In this document: one piece after another, positions 1-13,984 of the stretch
Numbering within the stretch: position 1 is the first letter of the stretch
Layout: each line of letters begins with the position of its first letter
Source: Syngnathus acus
Taxonomy: Eukaryota; Chordata; Actinopteri; Syngnathiformes; Syngnathidae
DNA length: 64,000 bases
Direction: 5' to 3'
NCBI RefSeq assembly: GCF_901709675.1
Contig: NC_051098.1
Location: 13,051,918 to 13,115,917, forward strand
Notes under the pieces: generated by a model
What the model was told of the DNA's origin: nothing
Database searches by the model: none
What the model saw: the letters and a program-made list of their open reading frames with translations, nothing else
Position numbers and translations under genes: made by a program

Positions 1-2764
1 TGAAAACATTGAAAGGAAATGAACTGTATTATGGACAGTTAACACAGTAAGAAAGTTAAGAAATCTATATTTTTTTGTCAGTGTGAGAAACTGCACCTGG
101 GAAATGGTCACTCGTGGTGTGATTTTGATTTTCTTTGCCCTCCGTTTAAGGTGTCACGGTAATAACGGTCATCACCAGGCAGTGGCTACAAATTGCTCGG
201 GGCTCTCGACAGCAGCAAATGACTGCTAGCGGTTCAGGTTGTTTAGTTCCTATAAACCACTTCGGTTTTGATTTAGAACAGTTGGAACAACGCTTGAGGC
301 AAGGACATACTGTATTTTATCGTTGGACAGCAATATTAAGGGGAAAATATGTTCCAGTGGAGTTAGCTATCTCTCTATTTACTTTGGAAATGCTCTGGTC
401 CCACGAACTAGCTTTGTTAGCTAGCTAGCTAAACTTGCTAATGGCATGGATACTAATTAGGTCGCTTGTTATTCAGTCATCAAGCTAACTAAAAGGAAAT
501 AAAACCGTCTTCGGCGGCACAGAAAGCGCATGTTTAAAAAAAAAAAAAAATGTTGATCATAGGCTTTGTGATCCTCTTGTCATATCAAGCTATGTGACAA
601 AATTGTGATACCTGATTAAAGCTCTCCACCTTGTTTTAGTTTGATTGGTCTGCGGTGGCGCGAGACGTTCGCCGGCGGCCATCAAGCATCACCATTGATT
701 AGTCATGTGACACGCGCTGTGACATTTTTCATGTTCTGCGAGCTAGACTATCCTGTTGTTCCGTGCGTGTCTGATGAGATGATTGTCATCCCACGTGTTA
801 CAGCTCTACTGAAGCCAGCAGGACGCATACGATGAAGCAATGAGACAACTCCCACTCACTCACCCCTTGAATTGGAAATGATTCCAATAAAACAAAATTG
901 CAAGATTAGAATTTTTGAGAACGTTGCAGATTTTTTGTTTTTAAAGGAAAAATGTTTTCATAAAAAAGTCATAGATCAAATTTTATTTTAAATTCAAATT
1001 TTCTGCTTTCATTTTTATTTGATTTATTTTTGGGGAGCTTTTTATTCAAGATAAAAAATAATTAGATATTTAGAAATCGATATACTTTTTGTTTCAACTT
1101 TAGATAATATAGAGACCATCATCATTGTAACTCCTCCCACGAGCCAATCAAATTCCTCTATCCGAGCATTGATTTATTTATTTTTTACCAATGATGCAAG
1201 CGTGGCGTTCAAAGCTGGCAAGAGGCGAATAAATACACGAGAGCAGTCCGAGAATGAAAAACACCACTTGAGTAAAACGTTGCTTTTATCTCATTAGCTA
1301 TAAAGCTAATGCTTGGCCTCCCATTAAGAATATGCGAGGTGAAATAGAAAGCCATATTCAATCACTTGACTCCTTTGCTGGCCCTTTCTATGCGCTAACA
1401 AGGTAAATATAAAAAGCCGGCCGAGTGTTTTACCGTTGCTGTCAACCTGCGCAGAGGGAAGCGGCGCTATAAAAGACGGATGGCTGATGATCGGCCGACG
1501 GTTTGCATGAATTACGATTTCATGGAATGGCCTAAAGAGTCAGTTTCGCCGTTGGCTCAGCCTCGACCGTCACATTTTGTTAGCAGGGGGCCGCGTGATT
1601 GATATTAGAATAGAGATGAAACTACTTTGGTGTGTTGTACAATGATGAGCTGAAGCAAAGTAGCCAGTGGACATATTGAGACTCAGTTAGTAGTTAGTAA
1701 TAATGGACAAAAACGACTTTGCTTCACCCCAAGTCGACTTGTTATGATGGGCGATGATTTATGAATTATTAAATTTGTCAAGCTAAACATAAAGCGAATT
1801 ACATGTTACAACTACAAGTGACTGACCATTTGAACACAAATGGTGGAGCAACACATTTAAACAGAACAGATGACAATAACCACCAGCATATACTGTAAAA
1901 TGCCATCAAATCGATATGTACAGTATATATTTATATAGTCGGGAAAATCCTGAGCTAAACCGACAAAAAATATATGTAATTTTGAACTTTCTGTACTGTA
2001 GGTGGATTTATTGAATATTATACACATTCCTTTGTTTGTTGGCTGCAAGTGTTCCATTTTAACACAACCAAATACGGTTTGCTTGGCCTATAAAGGTCTT
2101 CCGGTGCCTGAAGGCTTGTATATTTGAAGGCGTTGGGAAGGCGTCCACTCACTACTTCATCTGCGCCCCGTCTCTTTCCCAGCAGACCCCGAATGATGCC
2201 ATCTTCCACTAAAGACACTCGAATGGCGAGTAAACGCAAGTCAGCCACGTTAAGAAGCAGAAATATGGAGAGGAAGGGGCAGTACGGAAACCATATCGGG
2301 AGGCACTTGGGCTGCTTTTTATTCTCTCTCGCAAAGGCCGTCTTCCTTCTGACCTAAGCCGGCCTGACGTGTTCACCCCCTATCCTCGGTACCTATTTGC
2401 GGATGATTCTAACGTATGGTGACATGGCCTGGGGGGGCAGCGCTTCCTCTCCAGTGTCTGCAATAGGAGAGCTGGCTAATGTCTTTTGGCTGTTATTTAT
2501 CTCGGGCGGAAAAAACACAAACGGCGTCGAGGGAGGAGTAGGCTCGAGAGCGGGCTGCAAAGCTGATGCTTGTAATGTGTTTCGGAGGCTTGCATCCGTT
2601 TGGTTCTTATGCTGTGCTGTAGCAGAAAATGTCATTTCCCATTGAAATGAATGCAAATGCCAGTAATCTGTTATGAAAAAATCCTTTTTTAAAATAATTT
2701 AAAAAATATATATATATTTATTTTGCGTTTTGTTTTTTAACAAAATATTTCAGGAATATTAGTT

Positions 2765-2930
2765 TGTTTTTTTAAATATTATTTTACTTATTTATAGAAG
2801 TTCTACAGAATTTTGTAGAAAATAGCATGAAAGAAATAGAAATGTTTTTTTTTTAAAAATATTATTTTTACTTATTTATAGGAATTCAACAGAATTTTGT
2901 AGAAAAAAAAATAGCATGAAAGAAATAGAA
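2765..2930. repeat. Tandem duplication, two copies of about 80-88 bp
   Basis: Two adjacent AT-rich copies, about 2765-2842 and 2844-2930, share the same order of words: a T-run, AAATATTATTTT, ACTTATTTATAG, CAGAATTTTGTAGAAAA and ATAGCATGAAAGAAATAGAA. They differ mainly in homopolymer length and a few substitutions, so the duplication is fairly recent. No coding potential is visible. Confidence 0.85.
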
Positions 2931-3896
2931 GAACTACGGCTTCACTTGTACACAACCAAAGTCTTTTTCATGATTTCTGCCCTTAAGTTTGCATCAAAAC
3001 GTATGTAAGAAAGCAATCGACTCTTTATCCATTTTAATCAACCCTTTCCTGGGTGCGGATAATTAAAGGCTACCTTTAGCAATGGAGTCCATCAGGATAA
3101 TCACCTTGGCTTTCTGTAGCTGCAATCAGCGTGATTCCATATCGCCAGCTGGAATCACCCAATGAGGCACAAAGATGCCTTTCAATGGCAATCCGATAGC
3201 ACATTAGGATGCTTTGCAAGAAAAAGACCATTAAAACGGCTTTTATCTCTTAAAGGGTAACACCATCAAAGGTGCGACGGTGAATAGAAAGACAATTTAC
3301 AATTTAATCTTGGACATTTTATGGACAAAAGGAAAAATATTCATATGAAGGGACCTTAAGGCCGGATTTGGATAATTGTAAAATTGGCGAATTACACGAA
3401 ACAAAATGTCTTTCGTTTGAACTGGCAAAGGTGATCTTTAGCGTTTTGAGTTACAAACGCGTTCACGGCACCGATGAGACGCGGAAGTCAAGGCGGTGGC
3501 GTAATTAAAGAAAATGGCTGAGCAGAACGCGTCAATCACAAATTTGGCTGTCGCTTATCAACGCAAGCAGTAGGCTGCTGTTTCCCATTAGCGGCGGTGG
3601 GCGGAAGTCATCAACAAATATGCACGACCGGCGTGGGCGCAATCGGCAACGACGAGCCCAGATTCTCTTTGCTTGCAGCCGTGCTATTTATAAAGTGCGG
3701 GACGCTCGCCTGTCCTCATGAATAAACCTTACTGGGATGAATGCTTCCCACCGGGAATACACTACGGTGGGAGGGGAGAGGAGGGGTCGAGATTTAATGT
3801 CCGCACTTCCCTCACATGGAGATGCGACACTTCAGCAGTCTCTGCAAACAGGATATGAGCACACATGGTATGAACACACACAAAATGGATGCACGC

Positions 3897-3920
3897 CATT
3901 AGCATTAGCATTAGCATTAG
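3897..3920. repeat. (CATTAG)4 hexanucleotide microsatellite
   Basis: Four perfect copies of CATTAG occur in tandem. The word ATTAGC/GCTAAT is common throughout the window, so this is a local pure expansion of a widespread motif. Confidence 0.9.
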
Positions 3921-5409
3921 CGCAACAGCAAACCCTTGGATTCAAATTGTTGATGAAGCCGTGCGGCATTAGCGCTATGTCAGCCTCTCCTCACATTTCA
4001 TCTTTGTCCGTAAAAAAAGAAAAAACATCAGCCCCAATTTACTGCCTAATCTTCAACGGCATCAAAGTAGAAGATTTTTCTAAACAACTGTCTGGGATTT
4101 TTCCGTGCCGGCGCGCTGACGCGACCCCGAGGTGATGCCGGCGGGATTGACAAGACGCCGGGTCCGAGGCGCGGGGGGGGATTTGGAATAAATCACAGCG
4201 ACGGGTCTTAGCCTGTCGCCGCTGCGTCGCCGCAGAGTAATAGATCTCCCGCGTAGCTCACCGGCCTCTCTGCCACAAAGCCGCCTTGAGGGAAATGAAT
4301 TGCGAAAAAAAAAAAAAAAACCTCATAAACATTAGCAGGTCGCTACAGAATGCGCATATTGAGGTTAGCCTGGGTTGTTAGTGGAGAGTCACCTTGTCTA
4401 AATTCACAACTTGAAACCTCAATCTTGTCCTAAAACCTCAAACTGCGGCTTGAATCCAAATTTTCAAACAATGGCCCTAGTTTAGACCAAGATCACGTGC
4501 ACATGTATGACCAGTATGCATGTTCCAGGTCATGTATGGCCGCTGCGCTTTGAAGGATTTATTTCCCACACTTCCCTTCCCCCCCTGCATGTCACATGAC
4601 CTCTCCAAAATATCTCAGCCTTGTTCATATTTTATGCCTCTTGCCTAATTTAAAGGAGGGAATTAGAGCAGAAAATTTGGCGGTTTTCATGGATACACAC
4701 ACACACACACATTAGCATTTGACACTGGGCGCCATCTTGTTCTTCACACAAACAAGCCCTGTGAAAGAAATGAAACAGACTCCCGGTTTGGGACTTTAAT
4801 TTGAATTATTAATATTGGTGACACTGGCGCATAGCACTCAAAACTACTTTCCATCGCTATGACGACAAGGATGCTTCACCCCAGCACCCCCTTCCCTCCA
4901 AAAACATCCAACATGGTGGCTCGTCACACGGGTGACATCACGACCTCGCTTGAGGCGAATGATGACATGATCGGCACCGAAGCAGCAATGCTGCCCGCCA
5001 GGTTTTGGCGAGCCCCTTCGGCATTCGGGTCCACTTCCGACGAGTGCGCTGAATCATCTAGCGTATGCCGGTTTTTTTTTTTTCTCTCACCAGTAACACA
5101 ATTTGGCTCATTGGGCGCATATATACGTATATTAGGGTCTTGATTCGAATTTACTTTTGAAGCCATTGCAAAAAAAAAAAAATCTGTTCTCAATTGCGTT
5201 ACCTGAATTAATAAACTAAAAAGCTCAAAGCTTTAAAACTGGTCGTTGTCTCCGATGTAGCATGGGAGCTTTTGAAACATGAATGAACGGAAATCAGTAA
5301 GTGGAGTTGCCTGTCGCATCAACGGCACATCAGCCCGGCCCGCCTCGACGTCTCTTATGTAACGCTCGGAAGAGGAGATGCCTGCCGCCGCGAAATACTA
5401 ACCGTGGCT

Positions 5410-5655
5410 TCAATCGCTAATCTCCAACCCTAACCCTGACATGAACTTAAAAAGTCCATGCTAAAAAAAAAAATCTGCCTCTGACTTGAAACCCAAACCT
5501 TGTTTTCAAATCCTAATGTTGCCTTGAAGCCCTTCCTTGGAAACCTAAACCTTGTCTCGCAACCCTAATTTAAAACCTTAACCCAGTCTTAAATCCCCAC
5601 TTTTGAATTTGTAACCTATAAACTACACCAGCCTTGAAAACCTAACCCTCCATTT
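5410..5655 (-). repeat. Degenerate CCCTAA-like minisatellite
   Basis: About 245 bp built from degenerate units resembling AACCCTAACC and CTTGAAACCC, separated by 10-25 bp of variable sequence. Read on the minus strand it resembles TTAGGGTTTCAAG. A weaker outlier of the same style lies near 4395-4450. The related block at 53678-54065 has the opposite orientation. It is too degenerate and irregular to be a true telomere tract. Confidence 0.6.
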
Positions 5656-7625
5656 GCAAGTTATCTTAGCGACCCCGACACGCATCTCCCGAGTTACCGT
5701 AGTGCTGCTCATACAAAATGTAGGTGAGACGTTACATATGCATGATCGACTGGAAATTGGAAGTGTGTGTGTGTTGCGTGTGCCTGCAACCTAATAAACC
5801 CGAAAGCATCAAGGTCTGCTGCTGCTGCTATGTGGAAGTAATAAATAAATAAGACTCGCAGCAGCCTGCAAAGAAAGTACAAATCTGACTGAGATTACAT
5901 AACTCAAATCTGCTTGTTCTTTGTCTACCAGGCACTTTTTGTGCAAGAGTGTTTTACTCGCTTCAAGCATTTATGACTAAAAACAGATTTGATATTAAAA
6001 GCTAATAGAACTACAAGGTTATCTTAAAAAAATATGTACCAAATGTGTAAATAGCCTGAAAAAATAAAATGAATTAAAAATAAATTAAATTAAAGAATTA
6101 GTGGGTGTGTTTCGAGGCAAGCTAATTGTTTTGAGGGATTTTGCTGTGTCAAATGTTTCGTACTATTGGCAGATAATTTTGCCCCTGCATCGTCACATTT
6201 TGGGGGCCACATTTTTATTTGATTTTTTTGGGGGGGGCATAGGACAGCCCCCCCCTTTTATTGTCGAATGCGTAGGCCTTTGCATTTTTTCTCGTTTTTT
6301 CCCCCCAAGTCCTCGTCTCACCGCTTGAACTTGATGTAAACGAGACAAGCCCTTTTACAAATCAACCCGAATATGTGCGCTTTCAAAATCAAGCTGTCGC
6401 CCTCCGCTCTGTCTGAAAGGAGAGCGACAGACAGGCATCGCGTCGGCTTCATTTTTGAAGACAGACAAAATGTCAGGCCGCAAGCGACGGGCGGCATGTA
6501 CTTTATAATTAACCGATCATTCCGCCCGCCTAGCGTCTCGCAAACATTCAACTCGTTACATCACAAGGATTCTTTTAATGTTTTATTTCTTTCACTTTTT
6601 AGTCTGCTTAACCCAGGAAGTAAATTGACTAATGGATTGACTGTTCAACTCATTAACTTGGTGGCTAAAGACCAACAGATATGAAAAATCTACAAAATGC
6701 TACATTAGCTTAAATGCTAATCAGCCTAATTGCTAGCACGTTTCTGAACATTGCGTGTCTCCTTTATGGCTCGCTAAAATGTTCCTTCGCGGCAGCCTTC
6801 GCATTTTATTTAGTCCGTTGCTTCAGAGGATATTAGAAAATAAGAAAAAAATGACAGCAGAGGGAGAGGGACTCTCTCCTGGGGGAAGCGGGAGGGGGGT
6901 GCGCTAGCTGGCCACGTTTACGATTATCATCCATCTGTTCAATTAACTGTCAGCTTTTCTCCAAAATGAATGAAAAGACAGACCGAAATAAAGCTGGTCG
7001 ATAACGCCGGGGCCACCAATTGAAAGAGTGGCCTCATGCATTTCTGAGCGGCAAGCGTGAAAATGGACACGGACGACGCTAAGCGCGGGAAAAAGAAGAA
7101 TTAAACTAATTTCCGAAAACATGCATAATATCGATATCGGGCCTTCCTGACGAGCGATAAGGATAATGAGCTTTTCTCCCTCCTTCAGCTGGATGCGGGT
7201 ATTGTGTCTTACAGATGTAAGTCTCATTATCTGACCTCAACTTTTCTTCAATTCAATTCCCGCATTCGCCGCTCGCCGAGCGCGTCGGCCTGATTAAAGA
7301 AGTTTTTTGTTTGTTTTTTTCCCCCCCTCCTTTCTTCGAGGAGGCTGAAGTCGTTTTATCAGCTCTCACGGCCAAAAAGATAGCGAGGCTCCGGTGTTGG
7401 CGAAAGCGCCAGACAGCTGCTGCTCACACACGTTAAGCCTCAGAAAAAAAAAAAAAAAAGTCACTCACAATGACTACAATGAGAGTGTGGTATCAAAAGC
7501 TCACCTTTCCGCTAGGTCACACTGCGAAGAAAAAATGGCATGGAATGATGTATATCTGAAAGCGTTTTTTTTTTAAATTGCATTCATTGAATCTTAATTC
7601 ATCCTAGTAAATGCATAAAAAATGT

Positions 7626-8293
7626 TACCGTCTTTTCCATGTATAATGCGCAAAATATAACTAATTTATTGTCCTAAAATCTGGGGTGCGCATTATACAT
7701 GGGTACAACAATTTTTGAAGAAAATCTCCCTCGAAATAAAACTTGAAATCACCTTTCTTCTTGTTTGTTGTCAATCGCGCATCGCATTCAGCCATCCTGC
7801 CCAACACACTTAGTCAGTAAAATTCATAATTGACGACACATCGTTTGATGCGATGGTGCAATCCTTGATGGTGTGTTATTGTCAAATATTGTTTGTTTTT
7901 TAATCTCCATCGCAGACCGGATATCATACGGAGGCCGCCATGACAGTATGCGCAGAACGGATGCGCAAGACACGTCAGCTATATAAAGAGCGAGAGTTCA
8001 GTTCTCTACCTATTAGTTTCAATTCACAGTTTAATTAGCAGTTTCAATCAGCAAATAACAAAATGCGTATTACAGGTAATATTTTATTTCACAACACTTT
8101 GCCTTGTTCCTTTCTTCTCTGCTGTTGTTCCCAAAGATGATCTTTTTTCTGAAATAATTTTACGTTTACGGACTTAAGAGTCAAAATTTGGGTGCGTATT
8201 ATACATGGGTACAGGCTTTTTTCCAGCATCGACATGCCATTTTTAGGGTGCGTATTATGCATGGGGGCGTATTATACATGGAAAATTACGGTA
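7626..8293. mobile_element. Non-autonomous DNA transposon (MITE-like) with terminal inverted repeats
   Basis: The left end begins TACCGTCTTTTCCATGTATA. The right end read in reverse begins TACCGTAATTTTCCATGTAT, so the termini are imperfect inverted repeats of about 25 bp. TA at both outer edges would fit a TA target duplication. Subterminal copies of GCGTATTATACATGG or GCGCATTATACATGG recur near 7688, 8191, 8248 and 8267. The interior has a TATATAAA box at about 7980, an ATG at 8063 and a GGTAAT donor-like site just after it, resembling the 5' end of a deleted autonomous element. No transposase frame remains. Superfamily assignment (Tc1/mariner or pogo-like by TA) is an inference. Confidence 0.7.
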
Positions 8294-11200
8294 TATGGAC
8301 TAGAAAAAAAAAAAATGAACTAGAAATAAATATATATACTATATTTATTTATTTTTTAAATCTACCATTTTGAAATTGACAGCCGTTAAACGTGATGTTG
8401 CGTCTCAGGAAGCTCTCCTCAACAAAATAGAAATGACAAATCTAAACTTTCACACAAATGGAACCCTTTCATGTTCCAATACATGATCCCAAAGGCAGCC
8501 ATCACGGAGGCCCTCGACACCTCGCGTTGTTCTTAAGTGGCCGTTCAACTTTTAGACAAGCATCAGTGATGCAAGGAGACAAAAATCCATCCTCCTCCTT
8601 GGCCATAAATTCACAGGCTGAAGAAAACAGGATGTAATCAATTTGGCTAGCGGTGCCTTATCTGCACTTGCAGATCCTCCCCACCGCCAGCATCAACCGA
8701 CTCCCTCCATTGCCATTTTATTTATTCCCCTCCCGCTATCTTTAAATTCTCAAACGGTGCTTCCTGTGGTGGAAATAACTTTTTTTTTTTGTCAACTTGA
8801 TGAGACAGCTTGTTACCAGCAAGGTGAGTGGTGATAACCTAACTTTCATTGGATGGATCAGTTGGGCTCTGGACTGTCACAGATTTTTTTTTTTTTCGTC
8901 CTCCCTCCCGCCCAATTGAGTGCGTGTATTTATTCATCTCGGTTGGGATTTATTTGCTGTTAGGCGACTTATATTCCTCCGGCGCGCTTGATCTCCTTGA
9001 ATCAGATTGCGCCTTATCGGTCGGAGCAGACTGCACCGAGGCCGTCGTCCTGCCAGCTGAGCTCTCAATCGGCATGTCGCACATTAGCGGCGCCATTACC
9101 GCACCTCGGCTTGACGTCTGCGTGGGTAGCGTTGGCTAAATGGCTAATTGAAAACAGCCTTTGTATTGCGGAAAAAAAAAAATGTGTACCAGAGATGTGA
9201 ACTCGGGTGAAAATCTACTCCAGTCACTGAGACTTGACGATGAAAAGTTACGTTTATTTTTTTAAGACTTTAACTAACATTGTGGCCATAAAAATCTATT
9301 TACGTCTATTTAAATGTTGGACCGACTTGTATTATTGGTTTAGCCCAAAAAAAAAAAAGTTGAAAAAAAAATGTAGCCCTGTACGAGTACGAAGATGAAT
9401 AAAATAAAAAATATTTATAAATCTCCTCACCTTCACCAGAAGGTGCTTTTTTAGGTGTCATCCATTACAAAGTCAGGTCAGGTCGTCGGGGAGGTTAAAT
9501 GTAAGAAATATTTGCTGGTTTACACAGATGAGGCGGACAAAGGGAAGCGACTACGATAACAGTGGCACAAAGAGACACTTTTTAGAAGGTCATCTACTTT
9601 CTTACGCAAGACTCGAGTTGTTTACTATCTTGATGGCCTTGAAAGGGATCGAAGAACGCAGATGTTTTTGACTGCAGTTACTTGGTCCCGGAGTCTTAAG
9701 TGAGGCAGGTCCAAGAGCAGGAGCACATGGTTTAAAAAAAATAGTGTTTTTTTTTTTAGTCGTGCGAATCCCTGAACCTGCTGGAAGTGGAGCTAAATGC
9801 TAACAAATTTAAGGAAATGAAATGGTTTCACCCTTTCTCTTCATTGCACGTTCCACCAAGAGCTTAAAAGAAACTTTTTGACATTCATGTCAGGCAATAT
9901 GAAAAAAATGTACATGTTTCACGGTACAGTTTTTATCAAGGATGATAAATGAGTTCATACTGCGAGATGTATTTTTCCGACGCTTGGACCTCAACATGAA
10001 ATAAGGTGGAGGCTTCTGTTGCCCACAGCGAGAATCGTTCAGACAGAATCATTTCGCCTTGCGACGGTTCTGCTGATGAGCCCGGTGTCACTGCCCACCC
10101 ATTTACCGATAGCCCACCGGTCACTCGGCAGCGCTCTCATTTTCCCTCGGCAGTTCTTTGAAGCCCGAGACAGAAATTAAAGATCTGCAGATATCATCCG
10201 CCCATTGCTGGCTGCACTCAGGCCCACCCGCCCGTCGCATATCACCTTCATTTCATTTGGATTTTAGTTCTTTGAATGAATGACTATTCAGTTGTGTTTT
10301 TAACATATAGTCTATATTCTTCTTTCTGGTCATGTAACGTGAATGGACACTTGTTGCTAGGCAGTTTTCATGGGGCACAATCACTTCTGCCCCAAATATG
10401 AGTTTGAAATTGTAATGTTTAGGGACTATAGGGGCAGGGCTTGGTTTCCATTTCTCAAGAGTAGCGGGATATACTGTAAACCTCAGATGAAAAATTCCAC
10501 AAAAAGGGATGGTGCTTATTAAAATCTAAAGGGTTTAAATGTCAAACTTGCGCTGTAATTCCGACAGCGATTTCATTCTGTGGTGACATGACTCCAAGAT
10601 TTGAGTAGAACGTCACATCACAGAAATGAGTGACGCTCTTTATCAGCGGCAACTCGCAAACCGTCCTTGAGCTACGCTACGCGCTAATAGCTAATCCGGA
10701 TTTTGGCTGTGACAGTGAACCTCGGCTAATTAATCCACTTTGATACATGCTTCGATACAGACTGAATAAGCCCAGCGAGGCGGCTTCTGTCGGAAGAGAA
10801 GAGACCAACTTTTGGCTTATCTCTGAGACACAACCCCTGCTGAAAATTTGCATAACGGCAGCGGATGGACTCACTCAGCAGTTTCTTGGAAATGTGATTC
10901 GGAATAAATATGAAGGACAGCGCTAAAATGTGGTGGGAGCTTATTTGTGAATTCCCAAGGCCCAATCAAAGCTGTGTAATGTATTAAACAAACTTTCAAC
11001 TTTTATGTGTTTTTGACACAAACAAGGCGCAAACAAAAATGGTAAAAGTTACAATTACAGAGTGGATCAACTATGGGACAAAAATAATCGATTTGTTTTT
11101 GCTAGCCCCGATGCCGCCAAGTTCAGGCAATCGTCTGTCAGTGTTGTCATAAGAGATTTGATTTTTTTACAAAATAGCCCCAACAATCTTTTTTGAAACA

Positions 11201-13940
11201 AGTCGTAATGGACCATCGAGTCTTTTGCGTGGTATTTTTTCTGCCCCACTCGAATGAAACAAGTACATTAAAGCCGCCACCTGCTGTGCTTTTACTGACA
11301 TCTTCACGTGAAAGCTATTGATTAGATTTGGATGATTGCTTAACTTGACAACTCCCTACCAAGAAGAGTGCCCATGAAGTGACTACTAAAAGCAATTTGT
11401 GCGCTTTTAGACATTATTCCTATGAAACTATGCACGGTAACAACTCTAAAGGATGCTTTATTTTATTTTTTTAATTTTGCAGTGGGCAAACATGGCCATC
11501 TATGAAGTGTCCTTGTGAGCCTTGATGATAAATGCATACTGAGGCTAAATAAATCACAGGACGTAAATGGAAGGCATACAGTGCCGAGTGTCTTCATGCA
11601 AATATTTTTATTGATGGGCTTCTTTCGGATAATCGAAATAAAACGACTCTCCTCGGGGCGGGAGTCGAAAATAGCTCCCGCATCCTTCCTGCCGCATCTC
11701 GACACCAATCCATTCGGAGCTTCTTGTTTTTGTGCCTTGCGTTCATTTACATTAGAGCTTTCCATATTTGTAAACGTGGCACTGCAGGGTGCTTTAATGG
11801 TCGAAAGGGTTTCTAAGTTTGGGCTTGAATGATTTGAAAAAGTCCCCACTATAGCTAACATTCATAAGCTAATGCTAGTAGCTAATGGCTAGTCGCCGTT
11901 AACTCAAAGTTAGAATAATAACAGTCAGTTACTCATGTAAGAGCAGGTAATCTTGACAAATACCTTTTTTGAAAGCTTTTAATTTTACGTAAAGTTTTTT
12001 TTGGCAACAAGCTAAAGCTAGCATTGACTGTAGCAAAGCTAAAACTCACCACGGCTAACACAAAAGCTAATGCTCCCTTGCTAATGGCAGTTTGGATTCA
12101 AGTGCTGGTAGGGAGCAATTATTTCAAATAAAAGAATGATTTTTGGCAACTTGATTTCGGGGACATTTGATCTCTCGAAAGCACACACGGCGGCGCCACA
12201 AATGTCGTCCAACACGTGTCCTTGTCATGCAGTGGCACATGTCGCAGCTCATAATTTAGAGTGAAAATACACAAAGTGGGCGTCAGAATTGCTTGGATCA
12301 GCCGTGATTTTGTTACAACTTGGCTTGGAAACGTGCTCGGAAAACCCCAACAGATCCTCTCCGTGAAATGTTCCGCCATCACTCTTATTAAGTTCATTCC
12401 AGGTTTCAATATGAGCCATTATAAAACCTTAAAACAAAGCAAATAGTATTGCTTAAAAAAACACACACACAAATACCTCCAAAGCGCTTGCAAAGATATT
12501 CAGCTAATTAGGCTACATCATGTTCCTGTTGGAATTCAACGTCGACATCGTGCAAACATCGCGAGGCATCTTAATGTAAAGCCGTGACGCCGACAAATGA
12601 ATGTGACACCTCTGCACACTCACTTCAAAGTGAAGCTGCGATCCTGCCAAGTCAATGTTTAGTTTAGTCTTGAAGTGGAAACTCTTTCCTAAAATACCAG
12701 ACAGGCTGAGTTGAAAAAATAAAAGTTCGAACTACATGTAATATATGCCACAAAAACCGGTGGGAAGAAATACTGTCGGTTTTTCAGGTTTGAGTATTTT
12801 TCTGACAACTCTTTACTTTTGATCCTCACAATCCATTGCTGCCTTGAGATCCCATTGACTCAAATCTAATGTGGAATTTGTTATTGAACATCTCTAGTTT
12901 GAAATGAACTCTGGCTTGCATTTATCTTTCGTTTTATTTGCGGCTTTTTAAAAAAAAAAAAAAAACGATTTGTGAGCTCTGCATTAATTCATATATAAAA
13001 TCAAACCTTACGGCCTCATTTATATTTTGGGGGGGAAAAACTTTACCGGAATAGCCAAGTGTTTTTATGCTTCCCCGGCGTGCTGTGCTTGCGTTCCAGC
13101 AACAATTGGCGTATAATGTGAACTCGCTCACCTGTTCCTCAATATCGTTGTGTTTTTACAGCGACCGACACGGAAACTTTACAATATGCACACATGGTGG
13201 GATAGTCGAATGCTTCCCCGGTGAGTGTTTTGAAGACAGCCATGCGGCATTTGAGACAACAAAACTTGGCAACTGTAATGAGCTACCAAACCAATTTGGC
13301 CATTTTGTTTTGGTCATTTAAAGTGGCGGTGCCACTTTCATGGTCATTGTGCAGTTACGTAATGCTTCCCAGTGGTGTTGCAAAAAGAGTGAACATAGAA
13401 ACGATACAACAGTCGGTGTGGGTATTATTAAAGTGCTTATGCATGTATATAACTGGAGGCTACACTCCTAAAGGATCCAATAAGAATTGCCGTGATTTTA
13501 CTGCCTCTGGCTACTTGGGGGAATATTTGTATCCTATGTGGGGAGCTGGAGACCGTTATCAGATATGATTGCTTGGTTGATTGTGTGAGTTTATCTAATA
13601 TATTAAAACTCGCCAGAGTTTGAATGCACATGCTGTTTTCTAACATGAAAGCAATTGGCAAAGTTTACAAGGAAGGAGAAAAACCTTTTTGGGTAATGGA
13701 ACAGTTGAATTTCAATAGGGGAATATTGGTAATAAGAAATAAATAGAACTAATGTACTTGTGATTTGAATATTTTTTTCCCCCATTCACACGCAAATATT
13801 TTGTAATACAGTACTGTACATCAAATGTAAAACAGTACATAACTATAATTCGAAGCGCTGGTGCGCGCTCGCGTGGACGCGCATTTTGGCGGGCCGCGTC
13901 GCATCCCATCCTTCCAGCGTCCCGACTCCTCCCCCTCCTG

Positions 13941-13948
13941 TGACGTCA
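13941..13948. promoter_or_regulatory. Consensus CRE site TGACGTCA
   Basis: A perfect palindromic CREB/ATF site sits at the upstream edge of the CpG-rich block, about 575 bp before the nectin-like start codon. Its promoter location makes it a plausible functional site, but binding is not shown. Confidence 0.6.
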
Positions 13949-13984
13949 GTTTCCCAGTGGAAGGTAGCGCGGGAGGAGGGGACG

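Larger units (their letters stand above)
1..13849. other. Upstream gene-poor region, no supported gene
   Basis: No stretch here reads as a recognisable protein or shows a convincing exon with acceptor, open frame and donor. Open frames are short and often run through homopolymers, as expected by chance. The DNA is AT-rich, with short simple repeats, many GCTA/TTAGC-type words, a tandem duplication near 2.8 kb, telomere-like degenerate repeats near 5.5 kb and a transposon remnant at 7.6-8.3 kb, listed separately. It lies 5' of the nectin-like gene and may hold distal regulatory elements, but none can be identified from sequence alone. A small exon of a neighbouring gene cannot be excluded. Confidence 0.6.

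Noticed and set aside
5410-5655. True interstitial telomere tract
   Set aside because: Units are irregular and mostly not TTAGGG; better described as a degenerate minisatellite.
13221-13568. 115-codon plus-strand frame just upstream of the promoter
   Set aside because: No recognisable domain, weak start context and AT-rich codon use unlike the nectin exons.
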